Positions 1-11,739 of a stretch of 64,000 bases of DNA are shown in pieces. The notes under the pieces were generated by a model, which saw only the letters and a program-made list of their open reading frames with translations, had not been told where the DNA came from and made no database searches. Both the position numbers and the translations under genes were made by a program. The stretch spans positions 71,135,618 to 71,199,617 of the forward strand of contig CM049317.1 in assembly GCA_026874595.1 (NCBI GenBank). Reading direction: 5' to 3'. This DNA comes from Sipunculus nudus. Its lineage: Eukaryota > Annelida > Sipuncula > Golfingiida > Sipunculidae. Position 1 is the first letter of the stretch. The number at the start of each line of letters is the position of its first letter.

Positions 1-1500
1 TTCTGTTAAATTTGAAAAAAAAATATTAAGATTTTGAGCTTCCCTTTTGGTTTTTTTAAATAATTTTACTAATTGGGTACACACATTTTGTTTCCAAAAT
101 GACGCGCGAAAAACGTATAATAAAAGTAAAATAAAACAGTTTCCACAGCACACCTTGTTCATGCGAAATAAAAATCAGATTGATTCAATTGAGAAGTGGA
201 GCGTAACTTTTTAGGATTTTTATTTTTTTTTTTTTTTTAAAATAACTCTTAGTAAAGGACTCTTCAGATAAACAGTGAAAAGTGGTGTATAAATGATGGA
301 GCCTTGTATGAAACAGACGAGTTCACCCTGAACAGTTGGAATTCTTATCAAATTATTCATTTTAATAATTTCAAAGGCAATCACCATAAATGTTATCGAA
401 ATGCAAGAGATATATTTTCTCTGTTGTATCTCACTACTAAATATACCCGGGCTAAAACAATACAGATTACTGCCAGCAGAGGAAACAAAGGCTGCTATAT
501 TCGCAAGTGCAGAGATACGACTTTAACCGTTTTTATTATAAAGAATATGGATTTAATTATCTTGAGTGAAAGTGACGAGCCATTCTACGCCATTCCAAGT
601 CCTGCAGCTGCACGCATGCATCGCCAATCACCACGTGTACCCGTACTGGTTTTGGGCAGCTATAACAGATTACTTCCGAGTGATACTAGAGAATAGGGTT
701 GCTGAAGATCCTTAACCTAAGCTTGCGATTGTCTACTCAGGGTTCTATTGAATAGTCGTAACAATTTATATTGCAGAACATATCTGACTGGTAACAAATT
801 TGAATCTTGAAGATATGGGGTCAGGTGTTCATACAATAACCCCCAGATCAGTTTGGCAGCACGTTCAGTTTTTCAGTAGTCCTGACAATTCTGTCCCTAA
901 TATATCATGCTGGAGAGAACTGGAGTAGTCAAGTCGTGACATAACTTGTGCATGCACCAGAGACCTAGCCGTGTCCCTTGATATGTATGATCATATCGGA
1001 CTGACATTCTGTAGGGAATAAATGACAAGATGGGAAAAGTGATGTAACATAGTCATCCATACGGAGGGCACAATCAAATGTCCAAACAAAAGTTTTGCAC
1101 GGAATGCCTAATGTGGGCCTAAACGTGAAATATGATCTGAACGTCAGGGAATGTCCTCTTCCAGTTGATTTGGTAATTATTGGAAATTTTTTGTTGGTAA
1201 TCCCTGGATCAGTGTTATCCTTCAAGTACTAGCTCGGTTACACATACAGTGTAAACAGCAGTTCCAAACCATATTTCACATAAAGCCATTACCATCAGAG
1301 TCATTACTAATGATGAAGTCGGGAAGGTCTTGGCTTTACAGACAACCATTAAGATATCACAATTTAATATTTGACCATAACGAGGCTTTGATCTTTGGCT
1401 CTTAAATAAGATCCCACATTTTACACCTCGTTTATGAACTAGCAACGAATCAGCACTTTCCAGATCTTCACTTGAAATAGCTTTATGCCATACATGAACC
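1..1500. other. non-coding spacer, nothing recognised
   Basis: Short open frames occur here (for example 304-696 plus, 965-1502 minus), but none has a recognisable domain, consistent splice sites or a second copy in the window. I see no gene. The minus-strand frames at 965-1502 could be an old coding fragment, but I cannot name it. Confidence 0.4.
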
Positions 1501-1539
1501 ACAATGGGTACTTGACAAGATGAAGTCGGTCACTATTTG

Positions 1540-2055
1540 TTTAGAGACTAAAATTACTGTTAACAAAGGCACTGCCCCCCCCCCCCCCGTACCCAACCAT
1601 TGACCTTTGTGTTAGCTTGTTAATTAATTCCTCATTTCTTCTCTTAAAACAGACATATACATGAAAACAAACGGACAGTATGCTACGTTTGAAAACACAA
1701 TTATTCTAACATTTTAGATAGAGTAATGTTTGTTTTAATTGCAAGACAATGGATGAAACATATCAGCTTTTCATACAGAATGAATTGTGATCCAGAAAAA
1801 TTAAGAAAAATATGTTTAACAAGATGGCCAGAAGTAGACAGGTCCCAGAAACTGGTAGACATTAAAATACAACTAGTCTGAACCCATCTATACATCAATG
1901 ATACGTTGATATTCAACTGTTAAGTTACCCGAAACAGTGTAATCAGATCAGTTCTTTTTTATAAGTGAATAAACATACTGGTCCACAAATTCAAATATGA
2001 AAATCTCTTTGAAATGGAAATAAATTTTTTCTGTTTACCCTATTACAATGTTAGA
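1540..2055 (+). repeat. upstream repeat block of subfamily I (copy C)
   Basis: This block matches sequence upstream of genes A (about 15080-15605) and B (about 29190-29735), and part of it matches 11060-11460. Shared landmarks include 'cagatagagtaat'-like and 'ggccagaagtagaca' strings and 'ccacaaattcaaat'. A poly-C run lies at about 1577-1589. In A and B the block continues to exon 1. Here it breaks at about 2055 and jumps straight into the end of exon 3, which indicates a deletion. Confidence 0.7.
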
Positions 2056-2072
2056 CATTTCATGAATAATAT

Positions 2073-2426
2073 TACACAGGAACAGGCAATAGCGCCATAA
2101 TAGAGCAAGGCAAGTAAGAGCAAATTATGACTTGGAGATATTTCATCTCACTATTTTCATTGTCAGTTGTGAACAAGCAAATTATTTTTTTCCAGTTTCT
2201 TTCTTTGCCTTGTAGTAATGTGGATAAACTTAAAAAAAAGAAAATACGCTGCACAGTTAGGAATGACAACTTTGCTCTAAAACTTCGGTAAGAATGACTC
2301 AACCAGAAAAGTGACATAATATTACATTATGTCATATTTCTTTTTAGGGACATATGTATCTGGGTGAGCGACGGTGGATCAGCTGGACGGTGGAAAATGG
2401 CATATGACTTGTGCAGTTTCTCCTAA
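2073..2426 (+). pseudogene. 3' remnant of subfamily I secreted NTF2-like gene (copy C)
   Basis: Only the end of exon 3 (about 2073-2113, reading TGTGNSAIIEQGK into a gtaaga donor) and exon 4 (2348-2426, acceptor tttttag, ending YDLCSFS then TAA) remain. Exon 4 has the family pattern IW-x-S-D-GG-S-x-GRWKMAYDL, matching the last exons of A and B. Exons 1, 2 and most of exon 3 are missing, because upstream sequence joins directly to the exon 3 tail. A poly(A) signal AATAAA at 2633-2638 lies at the same place as in A and B. The remnant cannot make the full protein. Confidence 0.8.
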
Positions 2427-2429
2427 ACC

Positions 2430-3000
2430 TTGCGGGGGCACCGTTAACGATTGGAGTTAAGCACCAAATGATTAAGTTCAATCAGTTTAAAAGGAGTTCA
2501 TCAACACCAAACGACTGTGTCCAATCAGTTCAAAAGGATGAAATCTAACTTCAATGTATACTTTAACTGTTATCCAGTTTACATTTCCAGGGATACATGG
2601 TTCTGTTTTGTGTCATTTCATTTAAGAACTGAAATAAAAATCAGTCTATAAAAAAACTCTTGCAACTCATTTAACAACCGGTTTTACGTCCTTCTTGTTA
2701 CGAATAACACGTTTATCTGTATACCCAATCAGCTGGTACGGCCGAAGTTAAAATTGTCTTGTTTGTTCTTAACGTATTCCTTCTGTAAAATTTTCCTGGA
2801 TTAAGAATGTTATCCATATCAATATTTAATCAGTATACCCTTATTTAAATGCGGAGCTATCCTGAAGATTTCACCAAAATCGGTTGAAAATTTTCTAAGT
2901 AATGTAGCTAGTTGACAAACAAACATGTTAACGCCCGCTAAAACATAACTCCCACCGCTTGGTGGAGGTAATAAACAGGTATAGTAAAATATATTTGCGG
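2430..3000. other. 3' flank and spacer, copy C
   Basis: Non-coding 3' flank shared with the flanks of A (17730-19010) and B (32150-33380), including the 'aggagttcatcaacaccaaa'-type motif and 'gacaaacaaacat'. No gene is seen. Confidence 0.6.
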
Positions 3001-3003
3001 ACT

Positions 3004-3755
3004 AAACCCCGGCATACAACTTAATTCAACTGGGCTCGACCGAACAGGTTTTCTCAAGTGTTCAACAGTTTCTCCCAGTTTCTGATCCTGCAGACTGACG
3101 GCAACTTGAATGCATACACATATAACCACCCGACTCAACTCAACAGGATCGACGGCCGAGGAGTTACAAGCTTGTGGTATATGAAATAAATGTCATTGAT
3201 ACATGTCATTTTATTTATCAGTGTACACTGTGTATATCTATATCACGCCCTTAAAATTTTCTCCATATAATAGCTAAATCATTTTTGTTTGATACACCGT
3301 AAATTAAGTCTTAACAATATCATTCGTTGTACTGTGATATCCATTTTATATGTACAATGTTGTATTTTTATATTATACTGTCATTGTTTCCGGGATACTA
3401 GCTTTATAGAACTATTCATATTTAATGTACGCACAATGCTAATGTAAAGTAATATTGTCTTTCTCTGCACCACATGATATTGGCCCAGAAGATCACATGG
3501 CCGAGATACTAATGGCGTCTGAGACATAGCGTTGATTAGTTGCTGACTGTTCGTTCTGAACGACGAGACTCAACTTGACGCGAGCTTTTTATTCTGACAC
3601 TGCCAAAAAACAAAAATCTTACATTGAATGGTGTCAACTGTGGTTGTGGCGCGTCGTTTTCACGCATACACGTTTCAACGCGACTCAACTCACCTCAACT
3701 ATAAAAGTTTTTGGCATGTTGAGTTGAGTTGGGTCGCAAAGTGCATGCTGGCCTT
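3004..3755. repeat. MITE-like element with 'actcaac' terminal inverted repeats (interrupted copy)
   Basis: The left end reads aaaccccggcatacaac. The right end, read on the other strand, is aaggccagcatgcac followed by GCGACCCAACTCAACTCAAC. A shorter copy with the same ends is at 19031-19275, and a truncated left end is near 33400. Internal GACTCAACT-type boxes recur. This copy appears to carry extra sequence between the ends. There is no coding capacity, so it is probably a non-autonomous DNA transposon; no transposase is visible. Confidence 0.55.
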
Positions 3756-4444
3756 AACACGTTACTACTGAAGAATTTGACATAAATGAGCACTCGAAGC
3801 ACAGGCAAAGCTGTGAAAACCTGAATGAAACTTTGCTTTTGAACTGTCCATGCTACGTCTTCACGTGAAAAGCTACTCATATGGGGAGACAATTTATGTG
3901 TAAAGTAAAACATGTAGAAGTCAATTTGTAAAGAAATAACAAACATTCTGTCGTTGTTTCAATGGATTATTAGTTAAATCCATCAGAAATGCAGACTGAC
4001 TTGCATAAATATATTTCATTGATATTTGCACATAAATGTTATCCTGCACAACAAATCCATAATATTTCAAAGGCAGAACTTGATACCCGCTACGAGCAAT
4101 TATCATGACATAAAAAAAGTAACCACGTCATGTTACAATTTAAGTAGATTTACAAAAGTATGAATTGTCCGTTTACTAATTTTTATGTATGGGCTTTATG
4201 TCTGGCAGTGTCAAATGTCACGTACATTGAGCAAAGCTGCGTTTTTGCATTTTCTGTTTGGTTTCATACAAAACGTGGCCACATTTATTGTTAATTTTAA
4301 TTGTAAGTTAATGATTACAAAACAATTCAATGAACATGATGATAACTGTATATACTCAACGGAAAAAAATAAGATTGTATTGCTAGGTGCGTTTGAAAGG
4401 TGTTACTCTCTTAAAAAAAATAATAATTACATCCACCCGCAAAA

Positions 4445-4644
4445 ATGTATAGAAGACTCCTTTGGATACTTTGCTTCACAAACATAATGATTTTGAATCC
4501 AACGCCAATTCTTTCCTCATGCCCTGCGACTTTTTGTCCAGTTCACCAGATGCATCGCTCGGTCTCGAAGTGCTTCTTGTAGTTACACTATTTATGATTT
4601 TGATTCTTGGTGCATGTGCTCATTATTTTCAAATCAGAGAGTGA
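4445..4644 (+). other. possible signal-peptide exon, degraded copy
   Basis: The segment is homologous to 20598-20783. From the ATG at 4445 it reads MYRRLLWILCFTNIM, a hydrophobic stretch, then about 30 residues to a TAG. The second half aligns with the hydrophobic LLVVALIGACADYF segment of the other copy, but only in another frame and with an insertion. It may be the first exon of a subfamily III gene, a small secreted peptide, or just a spacer repeat. It is clearly damaged relative to the 20.6 kb copy. Confidence 0.3.
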
Positions 4645-4649
4645 ATTTC

Positions 4650-5880
4650 GGTTATTGTGGATCAGAATGTTTAGGGTCATATTTTTTTTTGTCATGACAT
4701 GAAGATACAGTTTTTCAAAACTATGCTTATCTCAATTTGCAATTGAAGGGCATTTGCAACTGAATAAAATTTGTTTAATTCATTGAATCTATAAGGTGAG
4801 TTTAGTTACATACTTTCTGAATCGCATACATTTATTTAATTAATCTAAAACAGACAGATCATTAAAATATTCTGAAAAAAAAAGGATTTTGTAATCTTCT
4901 GAAATACAGAGCGGAGTTGGCTAACTCTGTCATGAAAAGCCTGTTGTGCACATCTGGTGTCTTAACGGTGCCTTTCCTGTTATTGCGTACGGCCCCACTG
5001 TGACTTCCTTACTCAAATAGGAGACACTGGTCCGGATAACTCCAATATGATGCAAGTCCTGATTGACATAGATTCCCTGTTGGCGTAGAATTAAAACTTA
5101 AAGCTATGATTTAAAAAAAAAGATCTGCAAATATGCTTCATAAACTTCCTGATAAAACAATCTAGTATTTCTTCGTATTTACAAATTATGCACTTAGTTT
5201 TCCAAGGTTGATATTTTTAAAACATCAAACATTCAAACGTTTGACAACTTTCCTGTTTAAAACAGAGAGATTTATGAGGTGTGAACAAATCCTCATTTTT
5301 TAAGTCTCGTCAGTTATTACCATAAATACGTACACATTTTAGTGTTGTAAGATACATATATAGTAACAATGATTTTCGCAAGTGTTATTGTTGCATGATA
5401 TGGAACATTCTATATGTATTTGCATTTAAACATATACAAAGACACACCGAAGATTGGATATAATAAAAGGACTGCAAAATATCCCTGCCCGCTTCCACGA
5501 TATACGCCGATAAAAGATATAACGACCCTTATGAAAAGCTTACAAATAATAAGCAATTTAAAATTACTTAAATTTTACCAGCTCTTGAAGTGTGACATGT
5601 CCACAGGCAAACGTATTAATACAAGTATTATAAAGATAAATGAAATAAGCACCTAAGCACACTTAGATATTTTCACACTCAACATAAATTGTCAATTCGT
5701 CCCCAACTATATTGTCATCACAACCCTTTAGAGTTGCTAAACATGTAAAATATGACATTTAACACAAATAGAAATCACCGTGTGGAGGACAGCTCCATCA
5801 ATTTGGACGCATGCGCTGATCCCAAATGCATCTATTGCGCGTGGGGCCGTGATAGGCACAACGACGTGTTTTAGGGCAAT
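4650..5880. other. spacer, partly duplicated at 20.8-21.1 kb
   Basis: The stretch 4870-5060 (gagcggag, ctgtcatgaaaa, cacatctggtgtctt) matches 20960-21140. The rest is AT-rich with no gene visible. Confidence 0.5.
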
Positions 5881-6180
5881 TAAGTTATGCTACCACATTT
5901 GACCTTCCTTAAACGTATGTTCTATGATAAGGCAGATTTAATTAAGTTTAAGCATTAGGTATCACTGTAGTAGTAGTTGCAGATTTGTTATCCGTTATCC
6001 GTCAATAGGCCCCATTACTGTAATCACTATTGCAACATGTATAGTTAAATCGGATTTTGATTGTCAATTCTTTTTAAATGGGATTACTGTGATAACCCCC
6101 TTTGGGCGTTATCTAAGGAAAAGTACACGGAAAATCGCGTTAAGCAGTATTGCCAAAACCACAATAGCAGATCTTGAAAA
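5880..6180. repeat. dispersed segment shared with 42.37-42.54 and 43.80-43.90 kb
   Basis: About 5885-5985 matches 42380-42495 (shared 'ttatgttctatgaaa' context). About 6083-6175 matches 43803-43895 (actgtgataa, tctaaggaaa, agccaaaaccagaatagcaga-like). On the minus strand the second piece encodes a hydrophobic stretch of the type SAIVVLAILLNAIF before a stop. It may be a decayed membrane-spanning exon. Confidence 0.4.
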
Positions 6181-6184
6181 AAGA

Positions 6185-6336
6185 AGGTTCCAGGTAGAAA
6201 CCAAAGGGGAACTTCAGAGTGGACCTAGTGGGGAACCTTATAAGGTTCCAGTTGGAACATTACAGGTTCATTCTAGAACCACATTAGAGGTCTGAGAGGA
6301 AGGTTCCTCCAAGGCTCTTCAAGATGGATTAAGCGT

Positions 6337-6410
<74 letters not shown>

Positions 6411-6462
6411 TTAATGCAGAGTTCGCGAACCTCCAAGGTTCTTCAAGATTGATTAAGCGGGA

Positions 6463-6511
<49 letters not shown>

Positions 6512-6535
6512 ATATACAGAGTTCGCGAACAACCA
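6185..6535. repeat. ggttcc-rich repeat with two ~110 bp units carrying (TA)n
   Basis: A cluster of GGTTCC/GGAACC motifs (6185-6300) is followed by two units. Each has 'ctccaaggYtcttcaagatKgattaagcg', a (TA)n tract (6339-6410 and 6463-6506) and 'cagagttcgcgaac'. The minus-strand ORF here is only TA-encoded tyrosine-isoleucine repeats and is not a gene. Confidence 0.6.
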
Positions 6536-6539
6536 ACAC

Positions 6540-8790
6540 CATTTCGGGGCATTTTCTTTTAAATAATACTTATACATTCATATCCCCTTGGAATCATAGA
6601 GCGTAGAATTTCGATACTTCAGGCAAATGTTATGATTTGACTGAATAAATTTAACTTTTTCTTGATATTTACTAACACAGATGTTGAATACTTTGCACCG
6701 TCTCTCCTACCCGCACACACACAAATGGCGACATAAATAAACATCAACGCTGACCATATGTGTGATGTTCAATTTGGGTTTGGGTGTTCATCAAGAATAC
6801 ATATCTGATTGTTTACGTGTTCTTAGGTTCATGTAACCTCTTGTGGCTAAGGGCCTTCTTGTGTAGCAACAATTTATAAATTTAATACTTCTCTGTTGTA
6901 CCCATATATATGAAGTCGTGGCAGCGTTTTAAACCAAAATTCCACACTTGAAACTCATGCCCCGGGAATTAAATCCAACCGTTGTGCAACATTCACCACA
7001 GACCTGGTGGTCCAATGGTCCACACTGAAATCACTCGCTGATAAATGTCAAATCAAACAATAGTACATACGTGTTATTTCAAACTTCTTGTTGATTATCT
7101 TCAAGAGCTTACTTGGACTAGACCAATCTCAGAGACGTGCGTCCTGTCGCGGTAGGAAATCGCAACACAAGAGCATCAGTCTAACAAACCTTATTGTATC
7201 TTATTGTATTAAGTCTTTCAGTTGCTCGGCAACGCTATTTGAATTAACTATCTGCAGACATTAAGAACGTTTGCAATAAAGAACATGTCGGGAGAAACTC
7301 AAAACTAATCCTTTCCGAGATAATTTTATTCCTAATGGTTTTATGTCTCTTATATTTTATTAGAAGATTTATTTAAAATCATGTTAACGTCATTTCAACT
7401 TAATTATTTTAGTAAATAATTAGTCATGGAAGCATTTAAAGAATATTTTGCTAGTTACTAAATGTTTAGAAATTAAACCGTTTTAATATGCTGCATAGGT
7501 AAATATGATATTAAATATATTTTATTCCATACTTTTATTGTTCATCACATTAGAATCACAATGTTATCTAGAAGAGCGTTATATATGGTTATGAGTGTAA
7601 TGTAGGCTTGAATGGAGACCTTCCACTTCAACGGCAACGTATACTATGGTAATCTTATTGATGTTAAGCCAATGTAAATAGCTAGCAAAAATTTATACGT
7701 TCTGATGGATACTTCATTGCAAAATTCCATTCAAATGTACCAGTTCTTGGTTAGTTTATGAGCACTATCTCTGCCATTTATTCTTACTACCTACGTAACG
7801 TTGGTAGGATTAGGATTATTTTCCAGTCAAATAAAACACTCCAATATAGACTGATGTCGGAATGCTTATGCTACCTGTTTATACTGGGGAACCAATCTGT
7901 GAAAACTGACGTTTTTCAGAAAGTCTTGAGTGACTGCAATGATTGGATATTGAGAAGCAACATTAATGTAAATAAATCTAAATAATCATATATATATTAA
8001 TATAATTATATAATTATATAATTATATATATCATAAAGTTCCTCATCCTTTTATTCTTAATAGGGTGAGCCAATATCCATTTCACTTTTGAAATCATTGT
8101 ATCGACATAAATTGTCATATGATTTTGATTTTTGTTATCTTTTGTTTGGAAATAAGATCCATGTTCTGACATCCTATCTGACAGCCGGAATAAAACCCTA
8201 ACTCATTGTAAAATGAACATAGGATTTTAACTCGTCCATCTCTGACAAAGAACACTGCACGAAGCTTATATAAAAGTAAAACTGTTGGCAATTATTTTAC
8301 GCCATTACAAGATATTACGAAGGAGAATTAAGTAATAAATATTCGAGCTTACATAATCTATTTGCTCTTTGTCGCAGAAAGCAAGGTCTCTGAGTCAAAG
8401 AGTTTGTTGTAAATACAGATTTTTTTCTAAAGAGTTTTGGTCTAATTCTTTTTATTAAAATTGATCATGATTTGATATTCTTATATCGTGTCCATTAAAG
8501 TATACAAGTTTACAAGAAAAGGTAATTTAGTTATTCATTCTTCGTGAATTCGTGCAAAGGATGCTTTGATTGTGAATTAATGATAAAATTAAATGAGTGT
8601 AAAAATACACATTTATGAAAATAATACGTGCATGAAATTTTTAAAAAAGTGTGATATTCCTCTGCAGTTTTGATTCATGCATGGAATGTTACAGAAAGGT
8701 GCATGTAAGACTCTGTCGATGTTTGTCAATATGAACATCATTCATTGACCTCTATGTAGTTTTTGAAATTAATATACATATATATATATT
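6540..8790. other. spacer
   Basis: AT-rich sequence with no recognisable gene. About 7818-8160 is distantly similar to 14105-14400, including 'catcctttNatNNtaaNagggtRagccaa' and 'atcgacataaattg', so it is part of the array spacer. The short frame at 7758-7985 has no start or splice context I trust. Confidence 0.4.
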
Positions 8791-8794
8791 TATA

Positions 8795-9010
8795 TATATA
8801 CAGTTGTATATAATCATCATTATTTGCAAAAACTTATCGCAAAGTGATCAATGGGTGACCTGAGGAGCTCTAAACGTGCTGTACGACACTAATTAGTCAT
8901 GAAATGCCTGGAGAAGACCTAGTTTAGCTCTTTCTATACAAAATAGAAATGCTCTGGTCACCCATTGAGCACTCTGCCAATAGTTGCAACAAATGATGAC
9001 TATATACAAC

Positions 9011-9018
<8 letters not shown>
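8795..9018. repeat. MITE-like inverted repeat (~70-80 bp arms)
   Basis: The left arm (about 8795-8872) contains CAGTTGTATATAATCATCAT and 'caatgggtgacc'. The right arm (about 8948-9012) is its imperfect reverse complement (ggtcacccattg ... gatgactatatacaactg). The arms enclose about 75 bp. TA-rich tracts lie on both sides (8776-8800 and 9014-9061), which would suit a TA target. It has no coding capacity. Confidence 0.65.

Positions 9019-9061
<43 letters not shown>
9014..9061. repeat. (TA)n microsatellite
   Basis: An uninterrupted TA dinucleotide run abutting the right arm of the inverted repeat. Confidence 0.9.
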
Positions 9062-9064
<3 letters not shown>

Positions 9065-10550
9065 ATACATCCATTTTGCACAGAGGAAGATTACAACGCT
9101 GACACAATTGGGGAACTAATTTGGTTTCAGTAGCACATGGTGTATTAATTAACCAAGTAAATTGAATTTGTAAAGCATTTATATTTATTACCTAGGGCAA
9201 GATCATTAACCACATGATTAGGTATTAAAATGTAACATATACAGATGTAATATATAGCTGAACAGATGGTAGTTACAAATAAGACTTCAGAATAAGCTTA
9301 CTATCCAGTTGTTAATGCAAGCCTTGCCAATACTCATACTTTACCTCTGGCACAGTCTGAATATTGCAATTAGGTAAGAAGTAACTTGTTTTGTGTGCCT
9401 TCAGTAGCGTATTTATTTAAAAAAATTAACAAGATTTCTGAAATGTATCTACAATTTTCAGAAACATTTTGTATTATTTATAATATCAACAAATTTCAAG
9501 GACTTTGAATTTCTTTGTTTTATCATAAAAGTAGTATTTATAGAGATTCTGTGTATCATAATATAACAACAATTTAAAATATCCTCATTAAAACAACCAA
9601 ATTGACATTCAATACATACAGACGTAACATTTGTGAAAACATTTACAACCGTTTTTGAGCAAAGAGCTTTTGTGCTCACGATGTGATTCGCTATGTTGGT
9701 GTTCCACATTCATGTCTTGAAAGGCAAAACCTTGGGTCTCTATTTTAATATGTTTGAAATAATATGGTATGTAATTTGATCCAAAGATCTGACAAATGAC
9801 TTTGATATCTATATGTTTTTGAAGATTGTGTTATTCCTAGCTTTTCATGAAAACTAGCATTTTTGGCTCATTTTTAGCCGCATGGAAAAACTCTTGGATG
9901 TATTTATGAATTTATTCATCTATAAAATTTTATGAATTTTCGGTAGGGTAAATTTGAATGAAACATAAATTCCTACTTTTCAGTTAAACGTAAACAAAAA
10001 TCAGAAAATATATTACCGAGTAAAATGTTCCAAAAATTAAGCGCGTGTTATTACGAAGAAATTACGGAGCAATATTCTATATAATGACAAACAATGACTT
10101 GTGTAATTTATAATATGTTCAACGAAAATTGACCTTACTTCCGTAATTTAGTCCGCTTGTTTAAAATGCAAGGTTTCACATATGACAGATTGGAAACACT
10201 TTGGGCCAAGCGGGTTCACACAGCTAAAAATGTTGGCACGCCCAAGGCACTATAAACCGTGTTCCAGCTGACACGTGGCTACTAACCCTGCTTGAATATT
10301 GATAACATGCAAAAGCGATGTCCACAAAGTATTTATACTGCAGTCACTCTTACACCTGTCTTTTTGAAGACACACGCGATTAGCATAGGTTTAAACCAGG
10401 GAAAGGGCTATTTTAATGCAACAAGGTAGAGTACTCACAAGCTTATTCCTACTAATATAAATTAATGATTAAAACCATTATTTAATGTATAGCACAAATT
10501 TAAAACAAAAAGTATATTGTGCAAATTTTTTTTTGAATTTATTGCCGTTG
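9062..10550. other. spacer
   Basis: AT-rich sequence in which I see no exon, RNA gene or repeat homologous to other parts of the window. Confidence 0.4.
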
Positions 10551-10554
10551 ATGA

Positions 10555-11733
10555 TGATTCAAGGCCTAATGAATCTAGAACATAACCTATGGAATATCAA
10601 AATGCCTTAACTTAATTATTTTAAAAATGCATAGGCTGACCACATATCAGTAGTGGCTTATCAAGTATCATTTTGAGTATCTGTACCACAAACCACCTCT
10701 CTGCATCTCTCAGTTACTGCTGGTTCTCATTTCGCCCACGTGGATCATTTGTACAGTATGATCGAATTTCACTACACCATCCCTGCAATATTTCATCATA
10801 TGCTATTCAACTATGTTTTCCGAACATAGGTGACATCAGTAACACATGGCTCAACCGGTGCACGTAACGCTGCAATTTGACCACACTGTCAAATTCTATA
10901 TTGACGCTTTTTTAGGTCCCATATAAGAGTAGGTGGTGGTTTTAAAGTGTAATAATGTTATACCAACTTACTATCAACACCGTCCTTCATATACTTTGGC
11001 ACTGAAAATATAAACCAAATGGATTCTTAACTAGATGGAGTTGGTCAGAAACTTGATTAGAGACTAAAAAAATACTATCAACAGAAGCACTGCCCCAACG
11101 TAGCGAGCTCAACCCTACCTCTGGCCAGTGGACCACTACTCGTGCGTTTGCTTGATATTTTATTCCTAGTTTCTTCTCTTGCAACAGATAGACATGTACA
11201 TAAAAACAAACGGAAAGTATCCGTCGATTGTAAATAGAATCATTATGACTTTTCAGATAGAGTAATATTTGTTTTAATTGCGAGACATTTGGCCAAACAT
11301 GAAATCCATAATAATTAAGAACAATGTGTTTAACAAGAAAACCAGAAGTAGACACGTCCTAGAAGCATTATAATACAGTTTGTCTAAACCCATATATACA
11401 TTACTGATACGCCGATATTTAACTGTTAAGTTACCCAACCATTATAATCACTATACAGTGTCGTCAGTATTCAATTCCTAAGTGTAACTGAATACAATTT
11501 AAATCAACGTTCTTTAGCGGTATTTGGCGAATCATGCAAAGTCCTTAATTAATAATTCCATAATTCATAATTACGATTAGGTTGAAAAAAAAATACCGTT
11601 CAAATTGTTGGGGTATTGGCTCATATTCATTGCCTTATAATTCATCAGCTAGGTCAGGATTCTGTAACACCTTTACTTACATTCATAGAGGTTGTACTGG
11701 GAAAGCTCGGACCACCAGTGATGTTGATCAATT
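10555..11733 (+). pseudogene. 5' remnant of subfamily I gene (copy D): upstream block plus start of exon 1
   Basis: About 10555-11460 matches the region upstream of A (14570-15480), including 'gaggcctaatg', 'cataggctgaccacatatcagtagtggcttatcaag' (in part) and 'ggcactgaa'. The proximal block at 11615-11722 matches the last ~100 bp before exon 1 of A and B (attggctcat ... ggaccaccagtg). The initiator ATG follows at 11719-11721, but after ATG TTG ATC the sequence diverges. There is no signal peptide coding and no downstream exon, so a deletion or insertion removed the gene body and left its 5' region. Confidence 0.65.
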
Positions 11734-11739
11734 TCAATT

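Noticed and set aside
304-696. 130-codon plus-strand ORF near the left edge
   Set aside because: No domain, no paralogue, no splice context; consistent with a chance open frame.
965-1502. Two adjoining minus-strand ORFs
   Set aside because: Some Cys and hydrophobic residues, but no family I recognise and no second copy; kept as unassigned.
7758-7985. Frame ending VLSDCNDWILRSNINVNKSK, similar to the 'W-x-LxxN-x-xK' part of LINE reverse transcriptases
   Set aside because: Too short, and the DNA is instead similar to array spacer at 14.1 kb where the frame is not kept.
6319-9081. ORFs made of repeated Tyr-Ile codons (also at 14.1-14.4 and 34.1-34.3 kb)
   Set aside because: Produced by (TA)n tracts.
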